From Mixophyes australis (Eukaryota > Chordata > Amphibia > Anura > Limnodynastidae), in assembly GCA_036250195.1 (NCBI GenBank), contig JAVHZZ010000008.1, positions 2,254,001-2,318,000 on the forward strand: 64,000 nucleotides of DNA. Direction: 5' to 3'. Positions 51,301 to 63,017 of the stretch are shown here, in pieces. The notes beneath the pieces are model-generated. The model searched no databases, was not told the origin of the DNA, and saw only the letters and a program-made list of their open reading frames with translations. The stretch's first letter is position 1. Each line of letters begins with the position of its first letter. The translations under genes and the position numbers were made by a program.

Positions 51301-51844
51301 GCGCAAAGGTTTTGGGTTTGAACCACACTGAAAAACAGTGATTGCTACAGGATTCCCACATCCAACACAAAATATGGATAGGGGAGGAAAGAGGAACAGG
51401 GGCTCAAAAAGAGGGACAGCTAGGGGATCTGATCTGTGTTCAATGTGGCCACTTATGTATGAGGACAAATCGGAACAGATATGGCGAACGTCAATCAGGC
51501 CAAACAACTGGAGGACAACAGGGCAACAATCCAATAAGAGAACCAGCTGTATTTTTGTTAAGTAATGTTGATTATAAGGAATAGAACACGGGGATCTATA
51601 AAATAAAATGGGAGAATAATGAAAAGCTCTAATTTAATTTTTCATGTCTCCTCTGTATCTTTTACAAGAAGTTCTTCCTTAATTGTGTGAAAATGAGATA
51701 GACGGGAGACAGACTCAGCTGAAATTCTGGTAGTGTATAAAACACAATTACAGCTGCCACTAAAGATTAGATAGAGGGTAGAAGAGGTAAAAACAAGAAT
51801 TGTGTCATTTATGCAAATCCATATTTAAAAAAAATGCCAGTATA
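48321..51844. other. Unique stretch with ORF-like islands, function unknown
   Basis: The minus strand holds hydrophobic frames at 48670-48945 (LFYVTMFAQAFCVLAQVFIP) and about 49550-49755 (MVAMPFSFLFILWLGVMVVL). The second follows a strong acceptor tract (ctgatacttcctgtag) and ends in a stop; just beyond is a perfect donor catccag|gtaagt near 49496. These may be decayed exons of a membrane protein or retrocopy debris. I cannot identify them. At 51240-51590 several short frames overlap without signals. Confidence 0.25.
48989..49069. repeat. Inverted repeat, 20-bp arms and 41-bp loop
   Basis: gctagttgccaccagcgtgt at 48989-49008 pairs with acacgctggtgccaactagc at 49050-49069, 19 of 20 positions. 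It may be a small hairpin, a deletion derivative of a transposon, or two abutting ends. Confidence 0.75.
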
Positions 51845-52592
51845 GATTTATACACTTACCTTCAAGGCCCTCTCCAACTCCACTGCTCCCTACATCTCCA
51901 TCCATGCTCCATCCTGCCCTCTGCGTTCGGCCAATGACCGTCGCCTCTCTTCCCCCCTGGTCATCTCCTCCCACGCTCGCATCCAAGACTTCTCCCGTGC
52001 TGCCCCCCTCCACTGGAACCAGCTCCCCCGCTCCATCAGAACTTCACCCAACTTGCCCAGCTTCAAACGGGCCTTAAAAACCCACCTCTTCCATATAGCC
52101 TTCCAGTCTCCCACTTAACTGCCCTCCTTTCAGTCTCCCACCTACCCCCCTCCCTCTCCTGCCCTCCTTTCTGTCCCCGCCTACCTCCCTCCTCGTCGCT
52201 CTCCTCTCCCCCCCCCCTCCATCTTTGCCTCCGCTCTCCCCCTTTCCTCCTCCTACCCTTGCGTCTCTGTCCGTCCTACCCTCCCCTTAGATTGTACACT
52301 CCTTCGTGCAGGGCCTCCTCTCCTCCTGTTCTCCACCACCTTAACTCTGCTCTCCAGCTCCTTGTCTCCTCCGTGAGGTCCTCCTGCCCTTCTGCCCCTC
52401 TAGCTACCCCGCTGGGGCTCTCGTCTGTCATCTAGCTGTACTTTGAGCTTCCGAGTTACTGTGCTTTTTGTTAACTGTTCCATGATGTCTCTCCCTGTAT
52501 CGTATTACTGTCTGTCCCTGTACGGCGCTACGGATACCTAGTGGCGCCCTATAAATAAATACTAATAATAATAATAATAATAATAATAATAT
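51845..52592 (+). mobile_element. L2/CR1-like LINE 3' end with (aat)n tail
   Basis: Contains the last 86 codons of a LINE ORF2, a C-rich 3' UTR (many ccctcc and cctccct runs) and the tail ggcgctacggatacctagtg gcgccctataaataaa, then (aat)n. The 5' part is missing, as in most L2/CR1 copies. The tail is shared with the SINEs at 9.6, 26.9 and 36.6 kb. Confidence 0.82.
51861..52118 (+). pseudogene. LINE (L2/CR1-like) ORF2 C-terminus, 5' truncated
   Basis: An intact 86-codon frame runs to TAA. It reads FKALSNSTAPYISIHAPSCP, then SANDRRLSSPL, HARIQDFSRAAPLHWNQLPR and SFKRALKTHLFHIAF. The W-N-x-LP-x-x-IR and FK-x-x-LKTHLF pattern is the usual C-terminal signature of L2, CR1 and Rex1 ORF2 proteins. 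There is no start and no RT domain, so it is a dead 3' fragment. The reading frame is well kept, which suggests a fairly recent insertion. Confidence 0.8.
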
Positions 52593-53388
52593 AGGGATGA
52601 CACATCCATTTTCATGAGAAAAAAAGGAAAATAATGGTTGCAAATTTAATACTACAATTTAATTGGCAAATGTCATTTTGCAAACTTCAGATGAGAAAAA
52701 CCTTGTGTGCACCAGCTGCTACCTGCGACAGGTGAGAAGATGGAGCAGTCTGCATTTAGCTTGTAAAGAGCTAAAAGTCACTAATCTGTTGAGCACCTCA
52801 CATCAAAACACAGTAAATCTCATTTAGCACCCCCGCCCCCCTCCTATTCCCAATTCTATACACACGACAGAAAATAAAATGATATCCCGTGTACATTTTT
52901 TTATATTTTCTATTTAATAAGAAGGTCAGGGCCATTTACACTGCCTTGATTAGGACTTCTCTCATGTCGGCCTAAGCTGAACTCTTTGTGTATGAGCTCG
53001 CAGATCAATTGTATGTATCAAGTTTAAAGTGAATATCTGACTGTGTTCTCCAAGCCTCCCCCTCCTCTCTCAAACATCTCTTATCCCATCACTTCCTACA
53101 GACAAACAAGGAGACTAGCATTCATGGGGCACACGGATCGATACTGCCACATACATCAGTTGCAGGAAAACCAATCGCAGATCAGATTAAAACTGACTCG
53201 TTCTCCTATCTGTGCAGGGTCCCCGGCTACAATACAATTGCTGAGAAATCCGATGGAGAAAGTGAGAGAGGATAAAAGAAGGAGTTGAAATGCTCACTAA
53301 TGCCCCATGCCTCGCACGTTTTAATCTGTGACAGCCTGAGGATTTGTTGTAAGCTATTATCATGTTTCCCTGTCTGATAAAGGCTCAC
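52593..53388. other. Intron, no recognised feature
   Basis: Unique AT-rich sequence between the LINE and the exon at 53389. No supported feature. Confidence 0.3.
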
Positions 53389-53447
53389 CCTAATCTGTGT
53401 GCTGAGGTATTGGACAAATGCATTAGTGGCAGAACTTTTTCTGATGC
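53389..53447 (-). CDS. Predicted internal coding exon of the minus-strand gene
   Basis: 59 nt between a textbook acceptor (catcacctcttccgacag) and a strong donor (gattagg|gtgagcc). The best frame reads IRKSSATNAFVQYLSTQIR. A second frame (ASEKVLPLMHLSNTSAHRL) is also open, so the phase is not settled. The signals are the best of any candidate in the window. It lies more than 20 kb upstream of the next confident exon (31692), which fits the large introns. The protein is not recognised. Confidence 0.5.
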
Positions 53448-53707
53448 CTGTCGGAAGAGGTGATGGCGCCTGAACAATGGACAAAGAGCAAAGAGCAGGG
53501 GGATGGGAGCTCAATATCTATATATCTATCGCTCTGTCTAAAAGATTATACATTCAGCCTTATGTACATAAAGAGAACTGACATGGCTGATTTTCTTCTT
53601 ATTACAAGTGACACATATTCAAATGTAAAACGACAGATTTTCGTACAAATATCCAAACATTCTTTTGTAGAAAAAAGAAAACTAGTGAAAGATTCATTAC
53701 CATGTTT

Positions 53708-54060
53708 CAGAATTGTGGGTACACATCTATACAATGACTGCTTGGTCATACACTGCAAGAGTGTGTACGCTCCCACGATCATGTTGTATTGTACCAAAAG
53801 ATTGCATCTGTTGATTTGGTTTTCTAAACTTCCTAAATATCACGATCAGCGATGGAACGATGTTGGGTAAATGTGGCAGTGTGTACACACTCACCGCCAG
53901 CAGTGTAGGCAGATATCTGTACAGTGTACAGAGTCAGGATCTTCTCAGCAGATGGTTATGAGAGATGAAGATCACAGATCTGACAGTAAATCGTGTAGGT
54001 GTGTACACAGGAATCTGCATGATCACTGGGACTTTCAGCCGTTGGTGAAATCATTACAGA
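53708..54060. mobile_element. Diverged MITE, same family as 23.9 kb
   Basis: Shares ggttatgagagatgaagatc, cacagatctgacagtaaatc and gtgtgtacacaggaatc with the copy at 23906-24269, plus the 'gggtacacatc' start. The ends are too decayed to fix. Confidence 0.5.
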
Positions 54061-54295
54061 AATCTCGTCGCAGGTATAGCTCCCTATGGTGGTCACATCA
54101 TTATAAGAGATGTCACAGTATAGGAAAATTACTAGAACAACATAATTAATTAAAGATCATATTATATACACAAAGAACTATTTAAATATATTATAAATTT
54201 CAATAAAAAAAAAATAATTTGTAAGAATTCTTGAAATTATGCAGAAAACAGATCACTTGATCACGACGGATACATATACTGAGTGATACCTACGT

Positions 54296-54352
54296 AAGGC
54301 GCTGCGGATTCCTTGTGACGCCTTATGAATAAAAAATAATAATAATAATAAT
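54296..54352 (+). mobile_element. LINE/SINE 3' tail fragment
   Basis: ggcgctgcggattccttgtg acgccttatgaataaa followed by (aat)n is the shared LINE/SINE tail with little else attached, an extremely short 5'-truncated insertion. Confidence 0.6.
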
Positions 54353-54434
54353 ACTACAACAGTTTATAAGTAATGTGCAATCTCATTTCTGAGTGATCAT
54401 GTATGATGAACTTAACGAATGTGACCACATTGTG

Positions 54435-54893
54435 GGGCCTATACATCAAGGTAATTTCCACTTAAAAGATGCGGAAACGGCAGTTTCCGCATCTTTCAAG
54501 TTTGCTGTGTATTACATGCCTAACGGAGGAGACTTCATAGAAATCTCCTCCGTTTAGACTGACACCGTCCAGCATCGCAGACCCCACAGATTACTATGTT
54601 CTGCAATGCATTAAGCTTTGCACATACAGGTAACGCCATCTCAGGATGGCGTTATCTGTAATTTCCTAAGGGATTCTGTTGAAGCCTGTTCGGCTTCGCA
54701 GAATCCGATACATGGTACAGTTCTTCCTGTCAGCGGCAGCGCTAGGCTGCCCGTAAGTAGAGAAATTGGATCGCAGAAAAGGGGACATTTCGTGGCTTTG
54801 CAGCGGTACATAAATATACATCACTGCGATGTGCAGCGATATATGCAGCGATGCATATTTAGCTGTGCCGCATCTAATTGATGCATAGACCCC
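54435..54893. mobile_element. MITE with several internal hairpins
   Basis: The left end ggggcctatacatcaagg pairs with the right end aattgatgcatagacccc. Internal hairpins include gatgcggaaac/gtttccgcatc (54470-54497), ggaggagac...ctcctcc (54525-54555) and gccatc...gatggc (54634-54652). Harbinger-like in style, but the target duplication was not resolved. Confidence 0.6.
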
Positions 54894-55146
54894 TGTATGT
54901 GTTAAAACTGTTAAGAGCATAACTATTGTCTTTAGATCTTGGTTTATCTCTGCAGGGCTACACTGGCATTTTACTAAGATCGTCTCATTATTCTCATTTG
55001 CATAGAATGCCACTGGCATTTAAGACAGAGGAAACAGCTAATACTATAATACTGTATTATTCCTGAGTAAATGGTTACAAGACAGCTCTGCAGTGTATAC
55101 ACCACATATAACTGAGGTTAATACACAAACTACTGATGTAACTCAC

Positions 55147-55161
55147 AGATTTTGTAACTGT
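55147..55161 (-). CDS. Possible 15-nt microexon (minus strand)
   Basis: A very strong acceptor (cctcctatctcttttcaaag) and donor (aaatct|gtgagtta) enclose 15 nt, TVTKS in one frame. Length and flanks fit a microexon. No phase test is possible. Confidence 0.2.
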
Positions 55162-55689
55162 CTTTGAAAAGAGATAGGAGGTTTATTTCTGCTTGTGAAC
55201 CCATACAGCTAAGTTGGTGACAAGTGAATGAATGAGATTTTAGGGAGACGTTTGCAGTGTGTGACAATACTACAGACCTCTACATAAATAACACTCCTGA
55301 CGTTCCAATTCTGCAATTCTTGACCTCCGCCCCCCATCAGCTCGGAGAAAGAGAGGACACGGGCTGACAGTACCGGGACACCCTATTTCTAGAGGGCTTC
55401 AGTATTGATCCCTCCACACAAGCACTGTCTTATGAGGTTATTCCGATCGATAGGAGTAGAAAAACGAGGACAGGACACAGTTACACGACGGGCACCCTCA
55501 TGGAACAGCAGCTTCTCAATTTAGCAGTGGATGATCTTTAAAGGACCCTCACTTGGTTATATGTGACTCGTACGGTGCTGGGGGGGGTCTGAGATCAGAG
55601 AGGGTCAGAGCCCCCGGGAACAGTGATAAATGATGCTCAATACTCTCACAATGCACAACTTCCTTATATCTGTAACAGTGCAAGGAGAG

Positions 55690-55692
55690 GAC

Positions 55693-55730
<38 letters not shown>

Positions 55731-55790
55731 AAAGAGAGATGAGATAGGTAGATAGATAAATAGATATGTGTTAGATAGATAGATCGTTTT
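55690..55790. repeat. GATA microsatellite
   Basis: (agat)n, interrupted on the right by 'aaaagagagatgagataggt'. Confidence 0.95.
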
Positions 55791-55819
55791 ACAGTTCAAT
55801 TATTATATTTTATATTATA

Positions 55820-56035
55820 TTTGTTTATTTCTAAAGTGTTTTACAAGGTAAAAAATGCATCGAGAGTAACTCCTCATGTTCAAGTATGCCCTGGATTCAT
55901 CATGTACATTGTGTTACACATTACAGTTACAAACATATTTACAGAGTTCCAGAAATGTGCAGAGGGTCCAGATTCCTTATTGGATTATATACCATTAGCC
56001 AACTTCCGGAAGTAGATTTTAGGTGATAAGTACAG
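55820..56035. repeat. Possible dispersed repeat fragment
   Basis: The line 'aagtgttttacaaggtaaaa ... atgcatcgagagtaactcct ... caagtatgccctgg' resembles a common frog interspersed repeat that I recall only loosely. Boundaries are not visible. Confidence 0.3.
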
Positions 56036-56461
56036 CAGGGGTAATAAGATGCTTGTTTAGGTAATTGTGCAAACTATCTGTAAAGTACTTGAAGAACAAA
56101 AAGGCAGCGTGATCTCTACGTCTATACTCCAGGGACCTGCCAAGATCCGATTGCATGTTCCAATGGTGGGGTTTGTAGTTAAACATTAAAGCAATAAGAA
56201 TGATTTATCTGTAAAGTATATAAAGTTTGTCAAGGGGCTGTACCATAAACTATACCTGTTTAGATAAATATAACAGAGTGACAAGATTCCCGGTACATAT
56301 ATAGTATTGATAACAGAAAGACGTATAGGACAAGGGGAGCTTAGTCATGTGATAAGCCACAGTGGCATCTGTTCAACCAAGAATAAAAACCACTCTAATT
56401 CAAAATTGATTTCTAACACCATAGCGAGTGTCAGATAATGGAATCATCAGCTGCCTAGTCC

Positions 56462-56506
56462 AGGCCTGGCCAACCTGAAGCTCTCCAGGTGTTGTGAAGT
56501 TTTGGA
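56462..56506. mobile_element. hAT MITE end fragment
   Basis: caggcctggccaacctgaag ctctccaggtgttgtgaagt matches one inverted repeat of the element at 5629 with several changes. The other end is absent. Confidence 0.55.
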
Positions 56507-57917
56507 ATGTTCCCCTCAAACAGCTCAAAGAAAAGATACCAGCTCACTTGGTATAGTCCAATTGGTACAATTATCATCTAAGTAAAACAGATATTTCCTT
56601 TATATTGCCCATAGTGTTTCTCACTCTTATTTTCTGTGGTGCCAGAGGACAAGGGGGGGGGGCGGGAAATCTGCTACAACAGTCTAATTGGAACATTAAT
56701 TATCGTCATTTAGCCATTCAACACCACCTATAGAGAGTGCAATAACATTCACTGCATTAGTGTCTATAATCAACTCCTTTGTCCGCCGACAACTGATAAA
56801 ACGAGTAGTGAAGTGGAGCTGGTGCCTAAAAATACCTATTTCTAAAAGACGAAAGAATTAATGATTTCTGATTCTAGAATAATGAAAAGATCTGCAATAA
56901 CCTGAACATAGAACAAGAAGGTCATACATCAAAATGTGAACAATTCTGGAAGAAAGCGACGTTCAATTGTAGAACGTACATTAGACAAAAATCTCCTATT
57001 GAATTGTATTAAAACGCAGCCACTTAGCGGAGGTTCGTTATAATAGCCGGCTTAAATCAAACTCAAGAGTGGGTACCTGCTACTCCATTCCGCACATGTA
57101 AAACAATCCGCAGGCTTTTTTATTTTTCCATTATCGGTGTTATTTAAACCCCATTAACTTTACAGCGAAAATGTATCAAAAACACACTGAGAAGTTATTT
57201 GTTCCAAAATAAAATCAGGCACAGAAGTGATAACAGTAAGAAATGAGATGTTAGATGATGGTGGATTCAGTATCTGGCACTAGCACCCTGAGAGAGGAAT
57301 CACGGATACAGGATATAACCCATGGTAACAGTCCGGAATCTACTACTTGCTGAGACAAAATCCAGATTAACTGTTTATTTATTAATTTATACAGTAAAAT
57401 TTATTACATTTCCATGAGCCACATGAGAATTATAAACCTTATTAATTAACATATTACTAGTTAAGAGAGCGAAGTGTGCAGTTCACTAACACTTTAAAGA
57501 GGAGGAAGTTTTTGCAAGTTGCATATATTAAAGAGACTCCACTGCAAGTAGGCGACAGCACAGACACAAACAACAGGCATAAGATCTGCAATTATGATTA
57601 AACATGTTTAAAGAGCACCACAAACACATTTAGAATTGTGTGGAAAGAGGGACCCTCTAGTAATACAACCAGTACACATAGACAGCTACATGATCCATGT
57701 TTCTTTCTGAGCAGAACTAAATATCCTACTTTAAAATCTGCATGGTATTATGGAGCAGTATATAGTAGCAACGGATCTCACATGGCTATAATGTTATCAC
57801 AGGACAGTATATAGCGGCACAGGGCAGATTAATATCATGAAGTCCACTCAATCTCTGGTAGAGGGAATCAGGGAAATCTGCGTACTAGCTAATTATCCTG
57901 CATTCTTGAGGCCGACG
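56507..57917. other. Intron, no recognised feature
   Basis: Unique AT-rich sequence with an 8-G run near 56655. No supported exon or repeat. Confidence 0.3.
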
Positions 57918-58150
57918 TGGAACGAGGTGGCACGATGGTTAGAATTGCTGTATCACCGTACTGGTGCCCGGGGTGTGAACCCAACCAGGGTGCCATCTGT
58001 GTGGGGTCAATATCTTCCAGGTGCCCAGTTTACCACCCGAGGCCACGACTGGTAAGTTAGATGCCATCTCACTAAGTGTCTCTAGTGTGTGTGGGCCTTT
58101 TATATGCCTGTGATAGGACAATTAGACTGTAAGCTCCTTTGGTGCAGGAA
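57918..58150 (+). mobile_element. Ancient SINE copy (same tRNA-headed family)
   Basis: aacgaggtggcacgatggtta corresponds to the A-box region, 'gtgtgaacccaaccagggtgc' to the B-box region, then 'catctgtgtgggg', and finally 'attagactgtaagctcc'. Much more diverged than the other copies and without the final tail. Confidence 0.55.
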
Positions 58151-58399
58151 GGAATAAGAGGAGCGTACAAGGGTTAATGTGTGCAGCTCTTACACTGAAG
58201 GGTTTCACTCCTTGCTGTATGTCAAACAGAAGGACATTTGCCTGTGTCTCATCGCAGCGCTGCACTAGCCTGGGGGCACAATCCACCTACATCCAATCTC
58301 TAGTTGGATACACATGTTTCCTTTCCAGCAAAGGATTATTTGTTATCATCAAATTACCCCTCTGATAAGATAGACTAGATGTGATAGCATTGCCAGGCG

Positions 58400-58660
58400 C
58401 ACCCCCCTCCCGCCCCGGGAACATCAGCCTCCATAGAGTGAGCAGGCAGCACTATGTTATTCAAATGTCAGCAGGAGGAGGCGATTAGAGAGGGGAGAGA
58501 GATAGCCCCCGGCTGCCATGTTTTCTGCCATCTGTCTTGACAGTAAGTGACAGCTCTGGCCTTGCAGAAGACTGGCAGGGGAGTACCTGCATGAGACGCG
58601 TACAGCGGACGTCTCCATTAGCGGGTCTGACCCACACGCTGGCACCATCTCTTGTACTTA
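58400..58660. promoter_or_regulatory. Candidate conserved non-coding element
   Basis: Unique sequence with tight motifs such as ggaggaggcgattagagagg and ctgccatctgtcttgacagt (a TGACAG TALE-type core and a CATCTG E-box). Several frames are open across it, including GASVWVRPANGDVRCTRLMQ on minus ending at 'catgcag|gtactcc', so an exon cannot be excluded. Confidence 0.35.
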
Positions 58661-59149
58661 CAGACAGAGGTATCCCTAATACTATATTACCAGGGATGTA
58701 ACGGAAAGGCTGGGAAATGTTCTACTGACACCCTGCAAAGTAACAAACCAGCAATCCCTTGGTCACACCATCATTTACCAGTAGTTTGTTTAGTGTTTGT
58801 TTCTCCCAAATAAAACTTGTGTAACTGGCACAACGATGGAATAACAACTGAGCGGAATATTTGTCTAATTACAAAAACATTTTCCTAAATTAGAAGAAAT
58901 GACTCTGCCCCTCTGACATAAGGCCGCTACTCATAAAGGGACGTTATTGCGGTTGTTTTGTATTCAACATTCTTTGTAGGGTCAGCTTCTATGAACTAAT
59001 GTTATTCAATTTAAACAGAATGCAAAATGGCTTCAGGACCGTTCTGTTATTTCCACATACTGACACACTGCTGGCGCAGATCTAAGAATACGCTGAATCA
59101 GTAGCGCAGGGCGCACGTGGCTAAAGCGAAGGCCGCGGATGTCACTCAC

Positions 59150-59173
59150 ACCGACAGATTGTGCTGGTTCCTG
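59150..59173 (-). CDS. Possible 24-nt microexon (minus strand)
   Basis: Acceptor gtactttaacctcctcag and donor gtcggt|gtgagtga enclose 24 nt, QEPAQSVG in one frame (21 nt if the next CAG is used). Strong flanks, but the length makes chance plausible. Confidence 0.2.
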
Positions 59174-59819
59174 CTGAGGAGGTTAAAGTACTTTCTTACT
59201 AATAGAGGATCTGGGAATCTCTGTCTCTCTTCTGCAAATAGGACCAATGTGTCTCAGGGTGTGAGTGTAATATTAAACAATGTCACAACTAGTAAAATGT
59301 GCTGTAACTCTATCCATAACATTCATTAGGCAAATGTGATATCTCACTGGTTGGGATGGATCTAAGCACATTATATTATTTACACCATATTATTAAATTG
59401 TAACGGTCACCTATACACTGAACAAATATTCAGCCTGTCAGTTCACAGGGAACTGGTGCTTCATGCCTCGTTAAAGTCACTAGCCTCACATTAACATTAG
59501 AGTAGAAGCCTCACAGACAAGGAAATATGCCTGTATAGAGATTCCAGAACAACTTTTATTGGCTCCAAGATTATTTGCTTGAATTATTTTTTTTTATCAG
59601 AGTAAATTGATTTTCCGGTCGCTTACTATTGATACTGTTGCTGGGGCAGAAATGAAACTAAGACTGTACTAAGACTATACTGAGAATGGAGAATAAAGCA
59701 GTGACATCACACAGCAGATAACAGTATCCCAGGAAACGGATCTTTGGTGACAACGTAACTCCTGCAGGAAGTGAAATTGTCCAACAGAAAAAGAAAACGA
59801 GCAAAGTAATAATTGTCTG

Positions 59820-60240
59820 GAACAAATTGCTGCAGCGGAGAGGATGGCGTGTGGCAGGCAGCGCCGTAATGAATGCACAGCCTGATTTATAGAGTGGAAG
59901 AAGATTTTACACATTGGCCCATTAAGACAGACGGCCTTGTTTACAGCCAGATACTCGGCGTGAGATGGGAGAGTCCGACTATTGCTCTCTCCGATAGACA
60001 TCTCATTAAGGGCTACAACGCAGGGGGACCTGGCAATCTGTACTTCACGAGTCCTCGGGGAGGCTTTTACTATGTTTAATAAGAGGATCGGGCTACCAAA
60101 CCTCCAATCTGGAGGTCTTCTCCAGCAGCCTATGGATCTTCCATTGTTTGTACAATAATCATGGGGTGTAACACACTGTAGATGGATGGACATACACTGG
60201 TCGCTTGTCATCCAGCCACTTCTACGCTAATGTGGATGCA
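59820..60240. promoter_or_regulatory. Candidate conserved element inside a long minus-strand open frame
   Basis: Unique sequence lying in a 178-codon minus frame (59675-60211), the longest non-repeat frame in the window. The translation has no recognisable domain. Motif-rich stretches (cagcctgatttatagagtgg, gacatctcattaagggctac, cttttactatgtttaataag) argue more for constrained non-coding DNA. An unannotated exon is the alternative. Confidence 0.35.
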
Positions 60241-60462
60241 TAAAATTTATGCCCAGTGCACACGTAACGTCTTGTCACTGTCACAACCTGCTAATTGCTT
60301 TAGTAGTCTCTGCATTGATTACCTGTTCCAGCATCTGAGAGGTTTCTAATTCCATTTATTGCTCCATCAGTAAATAACAGGCTGTATCACTACTGTTGGA
60401 TTCACAGACAGCAGAGTACCTCCCGTTGTGTGAGCTAGGAGAATGATGCAGGGGGTACTCAC

Positions 60463-60510
60463 ATGTTCCATAGAACAGCCGTGCATTGCATTCTCTAGGA
60501 AGCGTTGGGT
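60463..60510 (-). CDS. Predicted internal coding exon of the minus-strand gene
   Basis: 48 nt with donor atggaacat|gtgagtac (strong) and acceptor gttttgttttattaacaag (fair to good). Two frames are open: TQRFLENAMHGCSMEH (whole codons at both ends) and PTLPRECNARLFYGT with split codons. The second would join the exon at 53389 in phase. It is the most upstream exon I can see, so the 5' part of the gene lies beyond the right edge or was missed. Confidence 0.4.
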
Positions 60511-61309
60511 CTTGTTAATAAAACAAAACTCTGTTTTTATAAAAAATAACAAAATCATTTTCTTGTATTTAATTTGTATTATTTGCATACTGGAAGAAAT
60601 GGCATCTCGGCTGCTGCTGGTCTGTACTGACAAACAGCTCATACCTAGAGACAATCTGTTTCACCCTTATTAGGACACCTTAGTGCAAGATTCTTCAGAC
60701 TTGTGCTTATTGTTTCTAATTCATCCCACTGCTTCACCATTCCTATTCAGAATTCCTGTTCCCCAGACATTCCGGGGGAAGAGGTGACTTCCTTGTATAA
60801 TCCGAATTATTAAGATCTGTTTCCTATAAATATCTCTAAATCAAGCCAAGATTCTTCCCAGAGACCCCAAAAGTAGACGTGAAACTACGACGCACAGATA
60901 TTACTGCAACACCAACACCGTAAAACATATCTAATTTGGAGATGATTATTTAAATGTATTTTTCTTGTTTAGAGACTATGGGCCACGTGCTGTGTTAATA
61001 CATTGTACAAATTTGCACATGCCCACAAAAAGAACAGGCGTGTAGGCACCAATGCAGACCTGCGAGTATCTGGCACTAGTGCCTCCATATTTCTGCAGAG
61101 GTGTGATGGAGTAGGACAATGACGTGTTCACACACCTGCAGACCTGCAGAAACAAGCGTTCGGTAGGTAGAGGTTGCTGATGATGATGTCTTGGCATAAA
61201 CCAGACGCATATGCTGCAATGCAGAGCATACGGCACAATACTTTATTTCTGAGTACACAGGTTTGGTTTTTTTTTTAAGAGTAATTTATACAAAATATTT
61301 CCAATGTGA

Positions 61310-61600
61310 CACGTTTGTAGGTGACGCTGAATTGCAGCGCTGCACGGAGAAGGCAGCCAGGAAAGGGTTAATCCTGTTATTGGGTCTGTTTCCTGGGACC
61401 TGCATTATTTATGCAGTGGCGATGTGTGTACGTCTCACTCACAGGACCAGCCTTATGGCAGCTTTGCCTTTCAAATTACTTGCATCTATCACTCCATCGC
61501 TCGTAGGTCACAATACTGACTTAATGTCTGTGCCCTGCCAGCTACCAATCAGTCACTGCCCGTCTGCAAAACAACGTCAGACAATGTACTTGTGAAACTA
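61310..61600. promoter_or_regulatory. Candidate conserved non-coding element
   Basis: Unique and motif-rich: gggttaatcctgttattggg (bicoid/OTX-type TAATCC), cctgcattatttatgcagtg (short palindrome), cctttcaaattacttgcatc. A 110-codon plus frame crosses it without splice signals. Enhancer-like by appearance only. Confidence 0.35.
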
Positions 61601-61726
61601 GTGACCTGAGAACTTTCTGTGACTTCACCTATAGAATGACCCTATACACGGTGCTTGTAGTGTTCAGTATGGTAGCAAGGAGGAAGCACTGCCATTACAC
61701 ATGTTAGATAATAAAGAAATATACAA

Positions 61727-62155
61727 GGGGGTTGGCATACTACGCCAAGGGTGGCATACTAAGCTGGGGTTGGCATACTATGTAAGTGGTGGCATACTAT
61801 GTAGTGAGTGGCATATTACACAGGGGATGGCATTCTACACAGAGGGTGGCATATTACAAAGGGGTGACATACTATGCAGAGGGTGGCAAACTACGCAAGG
61901 GGTGGCATACTCAGCATGGAGGTGGCATATTACACAGGGGATGGCATTCTACGCAGAGGGTGGCATATTACAAAGGGGGTGGCATACTATGCAAGGGGTG
62001 ACATATTATGCAGGGGAATGGCATACTAAGCAGGGGAGGGGCATACTACGAAGGGGAGGGGCATACTACGCAGGGGAGGGGCATACTACGCAGGGGAGGG
62101 GCATACTACGCAGGGGAGAGGCATACTACGCAGGGAGGTGGCATACTACGGGCAC
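61727..62155. repeat. Approximately 20-bp minisatellite, about 21 units
   Basis: The unit is close to gggtggcatactacgcaagg. The last five units are nearly identical (catactacgcaggggagggg), showing recent expansion at the right end. The 167-codon plus frame through it is an artefact. Confidence 0.92.
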
Positions 62156-62511
62156 ATTCCATGCTCCTGAGGGAGGAAACTGCATGTACACTGATACAGG
62201 GTAGATTCCTCCAATGCCCACTTATATAACACTGTATCAAACTCTTCCATGTTCGGCTGACACTACAATGACCAGAATTCCACATTCTGCAGCCAGACAA
62301 TACACATAATACCAGAGCTGATGATTATAACAATGCAATGACAGATACAAATAGCACCATGAGAAACTACAGGATTACAAAATTTATCAGAATTAACATT
62401 TATAACAATTTTTTTCCTGTATTGAAGCAGCCTATTTCCCTCCACACTCATACCCTGTATACCACAATTATCTGTCAAGACAAAATCTGCCTGTTTTTCA
62501 CTATGTATATC

Positions 62512-63017
62512 TAGAGATGAGCGGGCTCGGATTCCGCTAATCCGAGCCCACCCGAACAGTACGGATCCGAACGGGATCCGAGCACTGTTCGGATATTTCC
62601 GGCGGGCAAAAAAATGAAAACGAGGCTCTGTCGTCCAAGTCTCGCGTCGAATCTCGCGAGGGGTGGGAGGGAGGGCCCAGAACAATTCCATCTTGTACCT
62701 CTTTTTTTGGCATTATGTGCTCAAGCTACCTCGGTGCAACCTTTTGGCCTAAAAACAATATTGTGAGGTGTTCAGAATAGACTGGAAATTAGTGGAAATG
62801 ATTGTTATTGAATGTTATTGAGGTTAATAATAGCGTAGGAGTGAAAAAAAAACCCACAAAACTGGTTTTTAGCATTTTTATGTTTTTTTCAAAATAAATC
62901 CGAACCAAAACCTTTCGTCAGGTGTTTTGCGAAACAAATCCGAACCCAAAATCTCAAGCAAATCCGAATCCAAAACACAAAACACGAGACACCAAAAGTG
63001 GCCGGTGCACATCCCTA
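62512..63017. mobile_element. hAT-type MITE (TAGAGATG ends), 506 bp
   Basis: Begins tagagatgagcgggctcgga and ends gtgcacatcccta, so the termini are TAG(A/G)GATG. TGTATATC is duplicated at 62504-62511 and 63018-63025. Internally it has repeated 'aaatccgaacc' blocks on the right and their complements on the left (ctcggattccgc, gttcggatat). Non-coding. Confidence 0.9.

Noticed and set aside
61701..62204. 167-codon glycine- and tyrosine-rich frame
   Set aside because: Comes from the 20-bp minisatellite, not a silk- or keratin-like gene.
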